This document shows positions 56,465-64,000 of a stretch of DNA of 64,000 bases, one piece after another (within the stretch, counting starts at the first letter, position 1; each line of letters opens with the position of its first letter). The DNA lies in the NCBI GenBank assembly GCA_010671905.1, contig JAAHII010000001.1, positions 2,294,001-2,358,000 of the forward strand. The letters are read 5' to 3'. The DNA comes from Leptolyngbya sp. SIOISBB. Lineage in GTDB: Bacteria > Cyanobacteriota > Cyanobacteriia > Phormidesmidales > Phormidesmidaceae. The notes under the pieces are model-generated. The model was not told the DNA's origin and did not search any database. It was given only the letters and a program-made list of their open reading frames with translations. Both the position numbers and the translations under genes were made by a program.

Positions 56465-56843
56465 GGTCTCAGGTGAACATGCCCTGGCCTATCACACGGG
56501 CTACTATGATGAATTTCGTGATCGCACAGAAGCCTTATTAGAGGCTCACTACACCACTGATCCCACCCAGTTATCAAAATTCACCAGCACCTACGGAGTC
56601 GATTTTTGGCTGATCGACAATTGGGTGTTCCAGCCTGCTGCAATTACCGAAAATCGCTGGTTACGCCAGTATGAATCAGCGGTGGAAAATGCCGTTCAAC
56701 ACATGTCAGCAGGCGAATCTGTGCTGCAGCAAGCCTTGCCTCTTTGTACAACAGCCAGCACTGACATCTGGACAGTGTTGGATGCTAAATGTGTGGATGA
56801 CTTTGCCGCAAAATTGAGCGATCGCCCACCCAAAGCATCTTGA

Positions 56844-57523
56844 TTTTATCGATGACTTGCAGTTAATCGCTTCATTTATAAAGTTCTTCAGCGGATCTGT
56901 GAGATTGAGTTGGTGCCAGCCCCCTGTGCTGATTGAGGGGTTGCCTCAATTCCCTTGGCGGTGGCGTTATAGCAAATCCACCTTCCTGCCAACTGATGCA
57001 GAGGTGAAACAAGGTGCTTGAGCACTCGCCATCGGTAATATTCCTGGCATCTTGTAACGCTTAACCTCTCGCTTTGTCAGGTTCTGAAAAAGGGATTTGC
57101 CACAAAGCAATTACGCCACAAAGAGCCCAGAAACCTCTCATAGATAACTGCCCAAAGTATTGCAGAGCACCGCTCGTGCTTTTCTCTGCCCGCACTTGTC
57201 AAAGTCTGTGGCAGCTCTTTTGAGTTGATTCCGAAAATCGAACTCTCAAAGCAATCTGTAATCTGCTTCAGCCTCGCTTTATCACTATCCGGTTCACCTT
57301 CAGCGAGTCTTTAAGATCAAAAACCCTGCTTTCACCCATTCCCTGCCTTAGGGGCAGCCCCTAGTGTGTAGTTGTGGTGCTTTTCAGAAACGCGATTGGG
57401 CCTTACCTAGCAGAGCGGACAGTCAAGATTGAGCCGATTAAACTCCTCGCTTTTTCCCAAGTTTCCTAATGCCAAACAAATCTAAAAGACATTTTTCCTA
57501 ACATTCACTGGAGTTTCCCTGTC
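56844..57523. other. Intergenic region of 680 bp
   Basis: No gene, repeat or RNA was recognised. The last 50 bases before 57524 should contain the promoter and ribosome site of the PEP-CTERM gene. Confidence 0.45.
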
Positions 57524-58216
57524 ATGATGAAGCAGCTATCCCTCGTAATCCTCAGCGCCTTAGGTGCTGCCACTGTCGTTCCAGCTAGTGCTAACGCTCA
57601 ATCACTCACTCCCGAAAGCTATGCTGATAGGGTTGAGTCCTACAATGTAGGCGATGCGCTTGTTACTCACAACAATTCCAGTGCGGCATTAGGCGCAAAC
57701 AACTGGACCTCGGACATGGTGGGGGCAAACGGCTGGAAAAGTAATATTGGTGTGTCACTCGGGAAAGGAGGCTCTATCGCGCTGGAATTTACTGACAACT
57801 ATTTAACCGGTGATGGCAATGTCAATTCATCTGACTTGTGGATTTTTGAAATTGGCAAAGTTCCGGAAGACCTGTTGGTAGATATCAGTATTGATGGTGA
57901 CGCCTGGTACAGAGTTGGTCTAGCAGACAAGCAAGACTATCGAAACGACTCAGGCATTGGCATTGATATCGATGGCCTGCTTAACACCCATGCCGATCTC
58001 AGCCTAGAGACAATGTTTTCATTTGTGCGCCTCACTGATAACGGTACCAATAAATACACTAACGGTAAGTCAGGCGCCGACATTGACGCTGTGGCAGCGC
58101 TCTCATCGGTTTCGAAGGCTGATGTTGTCGATGTCCCCGAACCTGGAATGGCCGTGGCATTAGGCGCGATCGCGTTTGGTGCATTCGTCAAGCGCAAGCA
58201 GCAGCGACTCCACTAA
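57524..58216 (+). CDS. PEP-CTERM sorting domain protein
   Basis: 230 residues. A signal peptide, MMKQLSLVILSALGAATVVP then ASANA, and a C-terminal sorting signal VPEPGMAVALGAIAFGAFVK with a basic KRKQQRLH tail. The middle, SIALEFTDNYLTGDGNVNSS and DLWIFEIGKVPEDLLVDISI, is the typical matrix-like body of these exported proteins. Probably routed by an exosortase to the envelope. A terminator at 58241-58276 follows. Confidence 0.87.
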   Translation: MMKQLSLVILSALGAATVVPASANAQSLTPESYADRVESYNVGDALVTHNNSSAALGANNWTSDMVGANGWKSNIGVSLGKGGSIALEFTDNYLTGDGNVNSSDLWIFEIGKVPEDLLVDISIDGDAWYRVGLADKQDYRNDSGIGIDIDGLLNTHADLSLETMFSFVRLTDNGTNKYTNGKSGADIDAVAALSSVSKADVVDVPEPGMAVALGAIAFGAFVKRKQQRLH

Positions 58217-58240
58217 GCATCCCGCTTTTCTGAGATATCG

Positions 58241-58276
58241 CCCCTCTCCCAGCTCTAAACGCCTTGGGAGGGGGGT
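58241..58276 (+). terminator. Hairpin after PEP-CTERM gene
   Basis: CCCCTCTCCCA and TGGGAGGGGGG pair with one mismatch around 14 bases and are followed by TATTGTTTTG. It is a likely terminator for the gene ending at 58216. Confidence 0.65.
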
Positions 58277-58343
58277 ATTGTTTTGAGGCAAATGAGTTAG
58301 GGCAAATTGCCGCTATTCTAGATACTGTGTTGATTTTGGCGTG

Positions 58344-59325
58344 TCAAGAACTGCGTGGCAGGAGTTTGCCTGGGTCAAAGGGTTTTCCCGACTTGAGGAT
58401 GCCATAGATGACGCGCATGAGCTTGTGCATCAAAGCACCAATGACCTGCATCTTGGCCTTGCCTGCGGCTAAGAGCCGTTCGCCAAAAAGCGCGGGCTTG
58501 GGGACACCGCCGCCACCAGGTCAGCGCCGGAAAGTAAAGCGCCTTGCGCAGTCGTCGATTGCCGATTTTGCACAGCCGGGTTTTGCCCTGCACGGAGGTG
58601 CCGGAGGTGTGTTCTTGCGGGGTTAGCCCCGCAAAGGCCGCCAGTTGACGCGCCGAGGTGAAGTGCTCAATCGACCCGATTTCTGCTAACACCCGTGCGG
58701 CCGTGCTCTCCCCGACCCCCACGATGCTGGTGAGCAATGCCTGCTGGGACTGGAGTGACTCATGGGCCTGAATATGCTCGCGCAAGCGCTTTTTTACCGT
58801 TTCCACCTGCCCCTGCAGAAACTGGATATGGGCGACGATATCGGCTTCGAAGTCTTGGGGAGTGACTTGGAGACGATTCTTCTCTTCGGTCAGCATGTGC
58901 TCTAAGGCATCGAGGCGACGAGTATAGCCTTGTAACTGACTCACCTCAACTGCCGATGGTTGCCAAGGCGCGGGCTTCAGGTCACGGCAGAACTGAGCAA
59001 TTAATTTGGCATCGGCGCGATCACTCTTGGTGCGAGAGAGTTGGCTTTTACTGTAGCCTTTCACCCGCAACGGATTCACGATACTCACCTGATGTCCCTG
59101 TTGATGCAGGTAGAGGGCGAGGGCATGACCGTAGATGCTGGTCGCTTCTAAGCAGGCGTGAACCGGTCCCACGCCTGGCTGGTCTAGCCATTGGCTCAGC
59201 TGCCGAAAGCCTTCAGTATCGTTGGAGAAGTGCTCATATTTTGAACGTTTGGCGCTTTTCAGCAGGGCCACGTGAAAATCCGTTTTGCTGATATCAATGC
59301 CGAGGGGCAGCAACGCTTCACTCAT
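58344..59325 (-). CDS. IS110 family transposase, apparent frameshift at 58495-58499
   Basis: DEDD-type recombinase. N-terminal PLGIDISKTDFHVALLKSAK (Asp), ACLEATSIYG (Glu), LSRTKSDRADAKLIAQF (Asp), and the C-terminal AAFAGLTPQEHTSGTSVQGK with the Ser motif. Near the end the frame changes: PQARAFWRTALS becomes PQARAFGERLLAAGKAKM when one base of the A5 run (58495-58499, T5 on the coding strand) is removed, then reads KLMRVIYGILKSGKPFDPGK as expected. Corrected length 326 residues, stop at 58344-58346. Confidence 0.9.
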
Positions 59326-59558
59326 CAGGTTAAGGCTCCGGAACGATTAGAACACATCGTCACTCAGCGCTATCCTTGTGAATCCTGGGTCCGTCTTACG
59401 AGAAGACGCCCTCTCATACTGTCCAGTCTGCTGACACGATGGGGATGGGCAGGCAGTCTGGAAGGCTCTCTATCTAGCTCGCAAACTCACTTAGGCTTGA
59501 GGGCCTGTCCAGAGTCACTTCCCAAACCATTATTGCTTGCCCCTCCCACATACAAGGG
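59326..59558 (-). ncRNA. Candidate IS110 bridge RNA region
   Basis: 233 bases upstream of the transposase start, with no open frame. It contains a perfect hairpin CGTCTT-loop-AAGACG (59392-59408) and a longer one, CCAGTCTGC at 59423-59431 with GCAGTCTGG at 59453-59461 (one mismatch). In IS110 elements the non-coding end beside the recombinase encodes a bridge RNA with loops that pair with target and donor. Element ends are not known here. Confidence 0.35.
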
Positions 59559-59684
59559 CCTGTCATCCGGTCGCGGCCAAACCCTTTCAGCAAAGGAACG
59601 ACAGCCCCTAGCCTATTCACAAGATGCGGGCGCGGAAATGCTTGCCCCCAAAGGCTTCTGGGATTAATTGATGACGCGCCCTAG
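59559..59684 (+). repeat. Dispersed 125-bp repeat, copy 3
   Basis: CCTGTCATCCGGTCGCGGCC to TTGATGACGCGCCCTAG, near-identical in reverse orientation to 23267-23391. Full-length copy; just downstream of the IS110 non-coding region. It may mark an old IS border. Confidence 0.8.
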
Positions 59685-59749
59685 GCAATTTCAGATCGCT
59701 GAAACACTTATCCAGTGAGGATTTCAATTCTAGCATCTGTCATAGCGCG

Positions 59750-60019
59750 TCAAAAAACTTGGTTCCAAGCGTAGAGTTCGTATTCCGTCCAGATACCGTT
59801 TTGCCAGTAGGGGTCATTTTCGATCAGCTTGCGGACGGTAGCTTGGTCGTCCGCTTGGTAGATGCCGAATACTTTGGTGTTATCTACGGTAGGGCCAAGA
59901 GAAACTAGCACACCGCTGTCTTTTTGAGATTGTAGACCCGCTAGGTGATCAGCTCGATAGGGGGTGCGCTTTTCCAGGGCATCTTCGCAGTAGCTGCCCC
60001 ACATGACAAATTTCGCCAT
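59750..60019 (-). CDS. YciI family protein
   Basis: 89 residues. MAKFVMWGSYCEDALEKRTP then YRADHLAGLQSQKDSGVLVS, VFGIYQADDQATVRKLIEND and PYWQNGIWTEYELYAWNQ; a ferredoxin-like YciI fold with candidate catalytic His in RADHL. Members act as small hydrolases or dehydrochlorinase-like; substrate unknown. It shares a strand and 17-base gap with the ureidoglycolate lyase gene, so a joint transcript is likely. Confidence 0.82.
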   Translation of the reverse strand: MAKFVMWGSYCEDALEKRTPYRADHLAGLQSQKDSGVLVSLGPTVDNTKVFGIYQADDQATVRKLIENDPYWQNGIWTEYELYAWNQVF

Positions 60020-60036
60020 GAATCGTCCTTTTTTCT

Positions 60037-60531
60037 CTATACGATTTCAAATTCTACGTGGAAGCGCGATCGCAAGTTGCAGGTTTGGTGATCAGTCACA
60101 TTGGTATCGCTCAATTCTAAGTTGTAAAAGTCCACCAAGGGCGCATTAAACAGCGGTCCAGCGTGCCAGGTACCAACGTGTAGCTTGATGAAGCAGTTGC
60201 CAGGGATGCGAAATGCCCGAATGGCTTCTGGGTCAGGGTCTTCGGCGTCTCCCGGTGGGGCCACAGCCATGAGCCACTCCGCCCCTGCTAAAGAGCCTAG
60301 GCACTGGGTACAACGGCGATGACGAGTAATAGCGTGAAACTGCTGGCCCTTGCCCTCTAACCGCATGATGTAAAAGCGAGGAATCCCAGCATCAAGCTTG
60401 AGTTGGGCATCTTCTGGTCCATAGGAAGCGCCATCTGCCAAGGGAAAAATGACCTGGCCAAAGGGGCTGAACGCCTCTGAGATAATGGGTTCTGCAGTCA
60501 GCGATTTGAGAGTTGTTGACGAGGAAGTCAT
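60037..60531 (-). CDS. allA: Ureidoglycolate lyase
   Basis: 164 residues. Cupin-fold enzyme that splits ureidoglycolate to glyoxylate and urea in allantoin breakdown. Motifs: SEAFSPFGQVIFPLADGASY, RFYIMRLEGKGQQFHAITRH, AGAEWLMAVAPPGDAED and FIKLHVGTWHAGPLFNAPLV. It is followed by YciI with a 17-base gap. Rest of the purine-catabolic pathway is not in this window. Confidence 0.87.
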   Translation of the reverse strand: MTSSSTTLKSLTAEPIISEAFSPFGQVIFPLADGASYGPEDAQLKLDAGIPRFYIMRLEGKGQQFHAITRHRRCTQCLGSLAGAEWLMAVAPPGDAEDPDPEAIRAFRIPGNCFIKLHVGTWHAGPLFNAPLVDFYNLELSDTNVTDHQTCNLRSRFHVEFEIV

Positions 60532-60681
60532 GACAGATCAGAGAGCAACTGCCTTTAATTTAGCGGTTGCGCAGTAGCTTTATCCCCATTCTCTAAATTG
60601 TAAGGATAACTGCTGACTCCCTAGCGCCCCGGCTCCCAGCAATTACATCAAGCCCTTGAGCTTTTTTAATGAAAACGGGTA

Positions 60682-63366
60682 TTACTCTGATTCTGGAGCT
60701 GGCGGCACGATACTACTAGTTTCTTGGTCCCAGGTGCGATAGTGCTGCCGCCAATCGTTGAGTAAGTCAAGGGTCCAAATCCAGCTGAACGCATCTTCAG
60801 GCGCAGCGGTGACTAGGCTGAGCTTTTGCGGCTCCATCCAGTTCAATTCGTCGATTTCCTGCAGGCGCAAAAAGTATTCGCGCGCGATCGCTCGTTCGAC
60901 ATCGGCCTCCCCCGTCAAAATGGCCTGATCCGCCTCACTGGCACTGCTGAGACCGGGATCTTCTTCGAGACCGGCCAGATTCATATTACCTAAACGGCTG
61001 TGAACCAATACCAGCCCGGCATAGGCATGCAGAATATCGGGATCGGCGGGGGTATTACCCGCTGGGTTGGGCTGGCGCTCACGCTGGGCATCATGCAGCG
61101 TCAGAGCCGCCTCCCAATTCGCGATCGCGTCATTCCAATCACCCTCCTGATAGGCGGCAAAGCCCCGAGCAATGCGCCCTTCTAGAAACGTGTCATCAGT
61201 TTGCTGCCAAGCACTGCGGGCTTGTTCGATGAAGGTGCGCTGGTTAAAGCGGCTATCAAAATCTTGTTGGTCAGACGCAATGAGTTTGGCTTCTTGCCAG
61301 GCAACGCGCCCTTTGATGAACAACAAATCAGACTGAGTCGCATCCTTCACCCAGGGCCAAATCGCGTCACTGACTTCGCTGTGGGTCGCTTTACCGATAA
61401 GTGCCTGATCCAGTGCAAGGCCCAAGTCTTCGCGGGCATCGGCATAGCGATCGCTCTTGATGGCGTCTTCTGCTTGGCGAATCAAGGTATCGGCAGCGGG
61501 TGAGGCCGGTTGCGGCTCAGATGGAGTCACCGTCACGTCTTTGGCTGAGACGACTGAATTGTTGTTGGCCGTCACAGGATCATTATTGACCGCGTTATTG
61601 CCAGCCCATCGCAGGGCCACTAAACTCAAGCCCATCACCCCCACGACACCGATGAGTCCCAATGCAAACCACACCAGCAGTGGCTTTTCGGGTTGCCGGG
61701 GTGATCTTTTCGACTCCTGAACGGATGGTCGCTGGGGCGGCGACGGCGCCGAGATTGCCTGATCGGGTGTTGGGGCAGCGGGCGTGGCCAGACCGGCACC
61801 TGGCAACGGTACATCTGGGAGAGTATCGTAGATGGCCATACCGGCGCGATGGACCTCTTCATCAACCAGCACCTCTGCCGTATCGGCAGGCATGGGCGAT
61901 TCGGTCGTTGGGGCTGAATTACTGGAAAGCTGCTGTACATAAGTGGCAAGCAATTCATCATCAGCCGCTTCAGGCAAGTCTTCGGTCTCTAATTGACTCA
62001 GCAGAGTCTTTGCCGAGCCCGCTCCTACAGGGATATCAGTCAGCGGGGGCGGTGTTTCCTCAACTGTTTCGGGGGGCAGTACCGTCACGACAGGCGGCCT
62101 CGCCACTGGCGATTCCTTCACTGGGGCGGCCTCGGGTGCCGTGTCTATGTCGCCATTTTGCTCCATCAACGGGGGCGCTGTCTCGGGTGCCGCGAGCACA
62201 TCAGGATTGAGCTGAGCATCGGCTTCGCGATCGCGCCGCGTCAAGTACCCATCAAATTCAGGGTGCAAATATAAAATCGGCAAGGCCCAATAGTGCTGAT
62301 CCGACCCGAAACTAGCAATCAATCCCTGACGGGTGCGACTCAGGCTGACGTCAATGGGAAAGCCCCGCCGCAGATTTTGATAGAAAAGTTGGGTAAAGGC
62401 GATCGCCACCGCATCGGGAATGCGTTCGGCCATCGCAATCACACTCGGCACGCCACGATTCACCAACGCCTGCACAAGATTTTGCTGTCGCCAGTCCATA
62501 TCAGCGTCATCCCCCGCCGTATGGCCGCTGCGGCAAGAGTTGAAAATCGTCAGCGCCACATGATTATTGACGAGCAGTCCGGCTAGGTCATCGCCCGATA
62601 GCCGCTCAGTCAGCCCCGTCTGACGGTTCACCAGCGATAAGTCGCCCCCGTTACTGCCAAAGTCGCTATGGCCCGCATAATGCAGCACTTGAAAGTTGCC
62701 ATGTTCTAGCTTTTGCGCGAGTTGACTGCGATCGGGCTGCTCCAAAATGTCAATCTGGATGGCCGACGGCTGCTGCGTCGGCGTAGCCAAAATTTCTTGA
62801 ATCTGCTGCACCTCTTGCAAGAGCTTGAGATGATCCTGATCTTGGGGACTGGCAATCACCATCAGCACGCGAACCGTATCATCAACCCCAGACAGGGTTG
62901 GCAATTCAGTGGTTTGCGTCACCAGCAGATTCGCGGCATAGCGGGCAAAGGTCTGATTGCCTTGGGTGGTGATGGGTTGTTGCTCATGGCGCAACACTTC
63001 CCATGGCAAGCGCTGTAAGCGACTGTCTTTGAAACCCAAGCGCAGGCGCAAAATTTCGTTGCGGTTTTGGGCGATGCCCTGAGCCCGCAACCAACTCTCG
63101 CGAATCGCCTCATCTTGAAACAAAGCTCGGTAAAGCGCCTGGCCCAATTGCTGCAACCCGGAGGAGCGATCGCTCAAATCAACCTGGCCCTGCAACAACC
63201 CCAACACCGGATCATCCATCGCGGGCTGAGCCATCTGGAGCCATTCGTCCACCGGCCACTCAACCTGTGCCTGAGCTACCGGTACTCCAGCAGCCGTATC
63301 TTCTGTCCGAATCAGATAGCGATCGCTACCCAGAGCAGTAATTGATAGGTGAAATTCTTGAGTCAC
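60682..63366 (-). CDS. CHAT domain protein with membrane anchor
   Basis: 894 residues. The CHAT (caspase-like) peptidase fold has the dyad His in LHYAGHSDFG (His 233) and Cys in FNSCRSGHTAG (Cys 278). A preceding helical part holds LRLGFKDSRLQRLPWEVLRH. A long acidic Pro-rich linker (residues about 400-570) precedes one membrane helix, LLVWFALGLIGVVGVMGLSL, and an exported C-terminal region with TPR-like helices (ARGFAAYQEGDWNDAIANWE). It could be a membrane-tethered protease or signalling protein; no partner gene is nearby. Confidence 0.83.
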   Translation of the reverse strand: MTQEFHLSITALGSDRYLIRTEDTAAGVPVAQAQVEWPVDEWLQMAQPAMDDPVLGLLQGQVDLSDRSSGLQQLGQALYRALFQDEAIRESWLRAQGIAQNRNEILRLRLGFKDSRLQRLPWEVLRHEQQPITTQGNQTFARYAANLLVTQTTELPTLSGVDDTVRVLMVIASPQDQDHLKLLQEVQQIQEILATPTQQPSAIQIDILEQPDRSQLAQKLEHGNFQVLHYAGHSDFGSNGGDLSLVNRQTGLTERLSGDDLAGLLVNNHVALTIFNSCRSGHTAGDDADMDWRQQNLVQALVNRGVPSVIAMAERIPDAVAIAFTQLFYQNLRRGFPIDVSLSRTRQGLIASFGSDQHYWALPILYLHPEFDGYLTRRDREADAQLNPDVLAAPETAPPLMEQNGDIDTAPEAAPVKESPVARPPVVTVLPPETVEETPPPLTDIPVGAGSAKTLLSQLETEDLPEAADDELLATYVQQLSSNSAPTTESPMPADTAEVLVDEEVHRAGMAIYDTLPDVPLPGAGLATPAAPTPDQAISAPSPPQRPSVQESKRSPRQPEKPLLVWFALGLIGVVGVMGLSLVALRWAGNNAVNNDPVTANNNSVVSAKDVTVTPSEPQPASPAADTLIRQAEDAIKSDRYADAREDLGLALDQALIGKATHSEVSDAIWPWVKDATQSDLLFIKGRVAWQEAKLIASDQQDFDSRFNQRTFIEQARSAWQQTDDTFLEGRIARGFAAYQEGDWNDAIANWEAALTLHDAQRERQPNPAGNTPADPDILHAYAGLVLVHSRLGNMNLAGLEEDPGLSSASEADQAILTGEADVERAIAREYFLRLQEIDELNWMEPQKLSLVTAAPEDAFSWIWTLDLLNDWRQHYRTWDQETSSIVPPAPESE

Positions 63367-63608
63367 GACCGGTTGAGGCTTAGGTGAACGGCAATTGCTT
63401 AAGGAGTACCCACATTAGACAGGTACTCACACCTCCCTTCAGGTTAGATCACAGATTTGTTGATGAATTCCAGTGAGTGGACAGATGGACAGAGTGGACA
63501 AGTGAAAGCGTTCAGACGGCCTGGATGCAACCCGGCACACTCACTTATCGACTTACCGACTGCTCTCAGCCAATTATCTCAACTGCAACTCCATTTCTCA
63601 ACCACCTT

Positions 63609-64000
63609 CTACATTGGCAATTGTTCACAAAACAGCCGAATTTCCCGCAGCACGAGAGGCGAAATCTCATGCCCCATGTCGTATTCCTGATAGGTCAAAT
63701 CAACTGCCTGGGATTTCAGCGCATCACGAGACTGCTGTGCTCTCAAAATTGGGACAACTGGGTCTTGACGACCATGGACTATCAATACCGGTCCTAAATC
63801 GGCATGAGGCGCGGGAGCACTATGCAGATAACCGCTGAGAATCAAAGCCCCGGCCAGGGGTAGTTGCAGGCCTATATCCAGTGTCATCGCTCCCCCTTGC
63901 GAAAACCCGGCGATTACCGTGCGCTCTAGCGGTATGCCCGTCTCATCCGCAACTTGGGTCAACCATTGCCGCAACAGTTGCCGACTCTCTTGCAAATCAG
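63609..64000 (-). CDS. Alpha/beta hydrolase (phospholipase/carboxylesterase), 5' end outside window
   Basis: Reads leftward to a stop at 63609 and is open at base 64000. It has the nucleophile elbow AGFSQGGAMTLDIGLQLPLA, then VLIVHGRQDPVVPILRAQQS (Asp) and YDMGHEISPLVLREI (His), the Ser-Asp-His triad of the carboxylesterase/phospholipase family. Probably hydrolyses small carboxyl esters. Confidence 0.88.
   Translation of the reverse strand, partial: DLQESRQLLRQWLTQVADETGIPLERTVIAGFSQGGAMTLDIGLQLPLAGALILSGYLHSAPAPHADLGPVLIVHGRQDPVVPILRAQQSRDALKSQAVDLTYQEYDMGHEISPLVLREIRLFCEQLPM

Larger units (their letters stand above)
53872..56843 (+). pseudogene. GT-C-like membrane protein gene split by an insertion sequence
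   Basis: The 5' part (53872-55308) encodes about ten membrane spans with VVQDDARQHVFWMQRFIDAD, an acidic GT-C-like loop after the first span. An insertion sequence occupies 55309-56464. After removal of the IS and one 10-bp target copy, RSVLVSG continues directly to EHALAYHTGYYDEFRDRTEA and runs to 56843; total about 602 residues. The uninterrupted gene is probably a glycosyltransferase or glycan-related membrane protein. The perfect join shows the insertion is recent. Confidence 0.85.

Noticed and set aside
1-64000. HIP1 GCGATCGC as a mobile repeat
   Set aside because: It is a genome-wide cyanobacterial octamer, not local to this window.

Overview
The window is cyanobacterial chromosome. 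The octamer GCGATCGC (HIP1) recurs throughout. The gene set is cyanobacterial: the rpmH-rnpA-PH-yidC-R3H-DUF177 run, glycolate dehydrogenase glcE/glcF, a Ycf46-like ATPase, DUF2808, CIA30, PEP-CTERM proteins and a possible NdhP. A filamentous Leptolyngbya-like host is a guess from general style only.

Layout. 1-1123: start of pntA. 1124-2936: long gene-poor stretch with one strong hairpin. 2937-8759: DUF2808 protein, then the ribosomal protein L34/RNase P/membrane insertase cluster, ending in a Ycf46-like AAA ATPase. 8877-18306: oxidoreductase, glycosyltransferase, PLP aminotransferase, TIR remnant, MATE pump, pseudokinase-TPR protein, miaE and a SecD-like protein. 18410-23233: a TetR gene with two operators facing a redox/detoxification set (FAD oxidoreductase, glutaredoxin, VOC protein, PNPOx-like protein), then a LysR regulator. 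23394-24695: two tandem 65-residue paralogues and a HAD phosphatase. 24696-28772: a decayed integrative element next to tRNA-Arg(CCG). 28773-36415: tRNA, glcF/glcE and neighbours, GST, DUF4230, cobA, DM13 protein. 36506-49877: CIA30, a divergent PPK1-like protein, a mechanosensitive channel, an MBL protein, a possible NdhP, ATP-grasp, XRE, asparaginase and Uma2. 50151-56843: an envelope-glycan cluster (GT2, alpha/alpha-toroid protein, flippase-like, GT-C-like) broken by a recent ISAs1-type insertion. 57524-64000: PEP-CTERM protein, IS110 element, YciI, ureidoglycolate lyase, CHAT protease and a partial esterase.

Two themes stand out. First, nine sites in eight genes carry an apparent one-base insertion, several in homopolymers of 5-7. 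Every one is restored by removing a single base, which looks more like insertion-type sequencing error than gene decay, so these genes should not be called dead without checking reads. Second, the tRNA-Arg element carries repeats (four 24-bp doublets of a 12-mer around GTTCTAGTAGAA, and a cluster of four TTGACC boxes) that flank the broken integrase and look like recombination or regulatory sites.

Other points of interest are the twin 65-residue proteins, a PPK1 homologue with substituted active-site motifs, a kinase-TPR protein lacking the catalytic Asp, a 125-bp dispersed repeat in three places, a tandemly doubled terminator, a TIR fragment and a possible IS110 bridge-RNA region. I did not find a complete, clearly novel multi-gene system.
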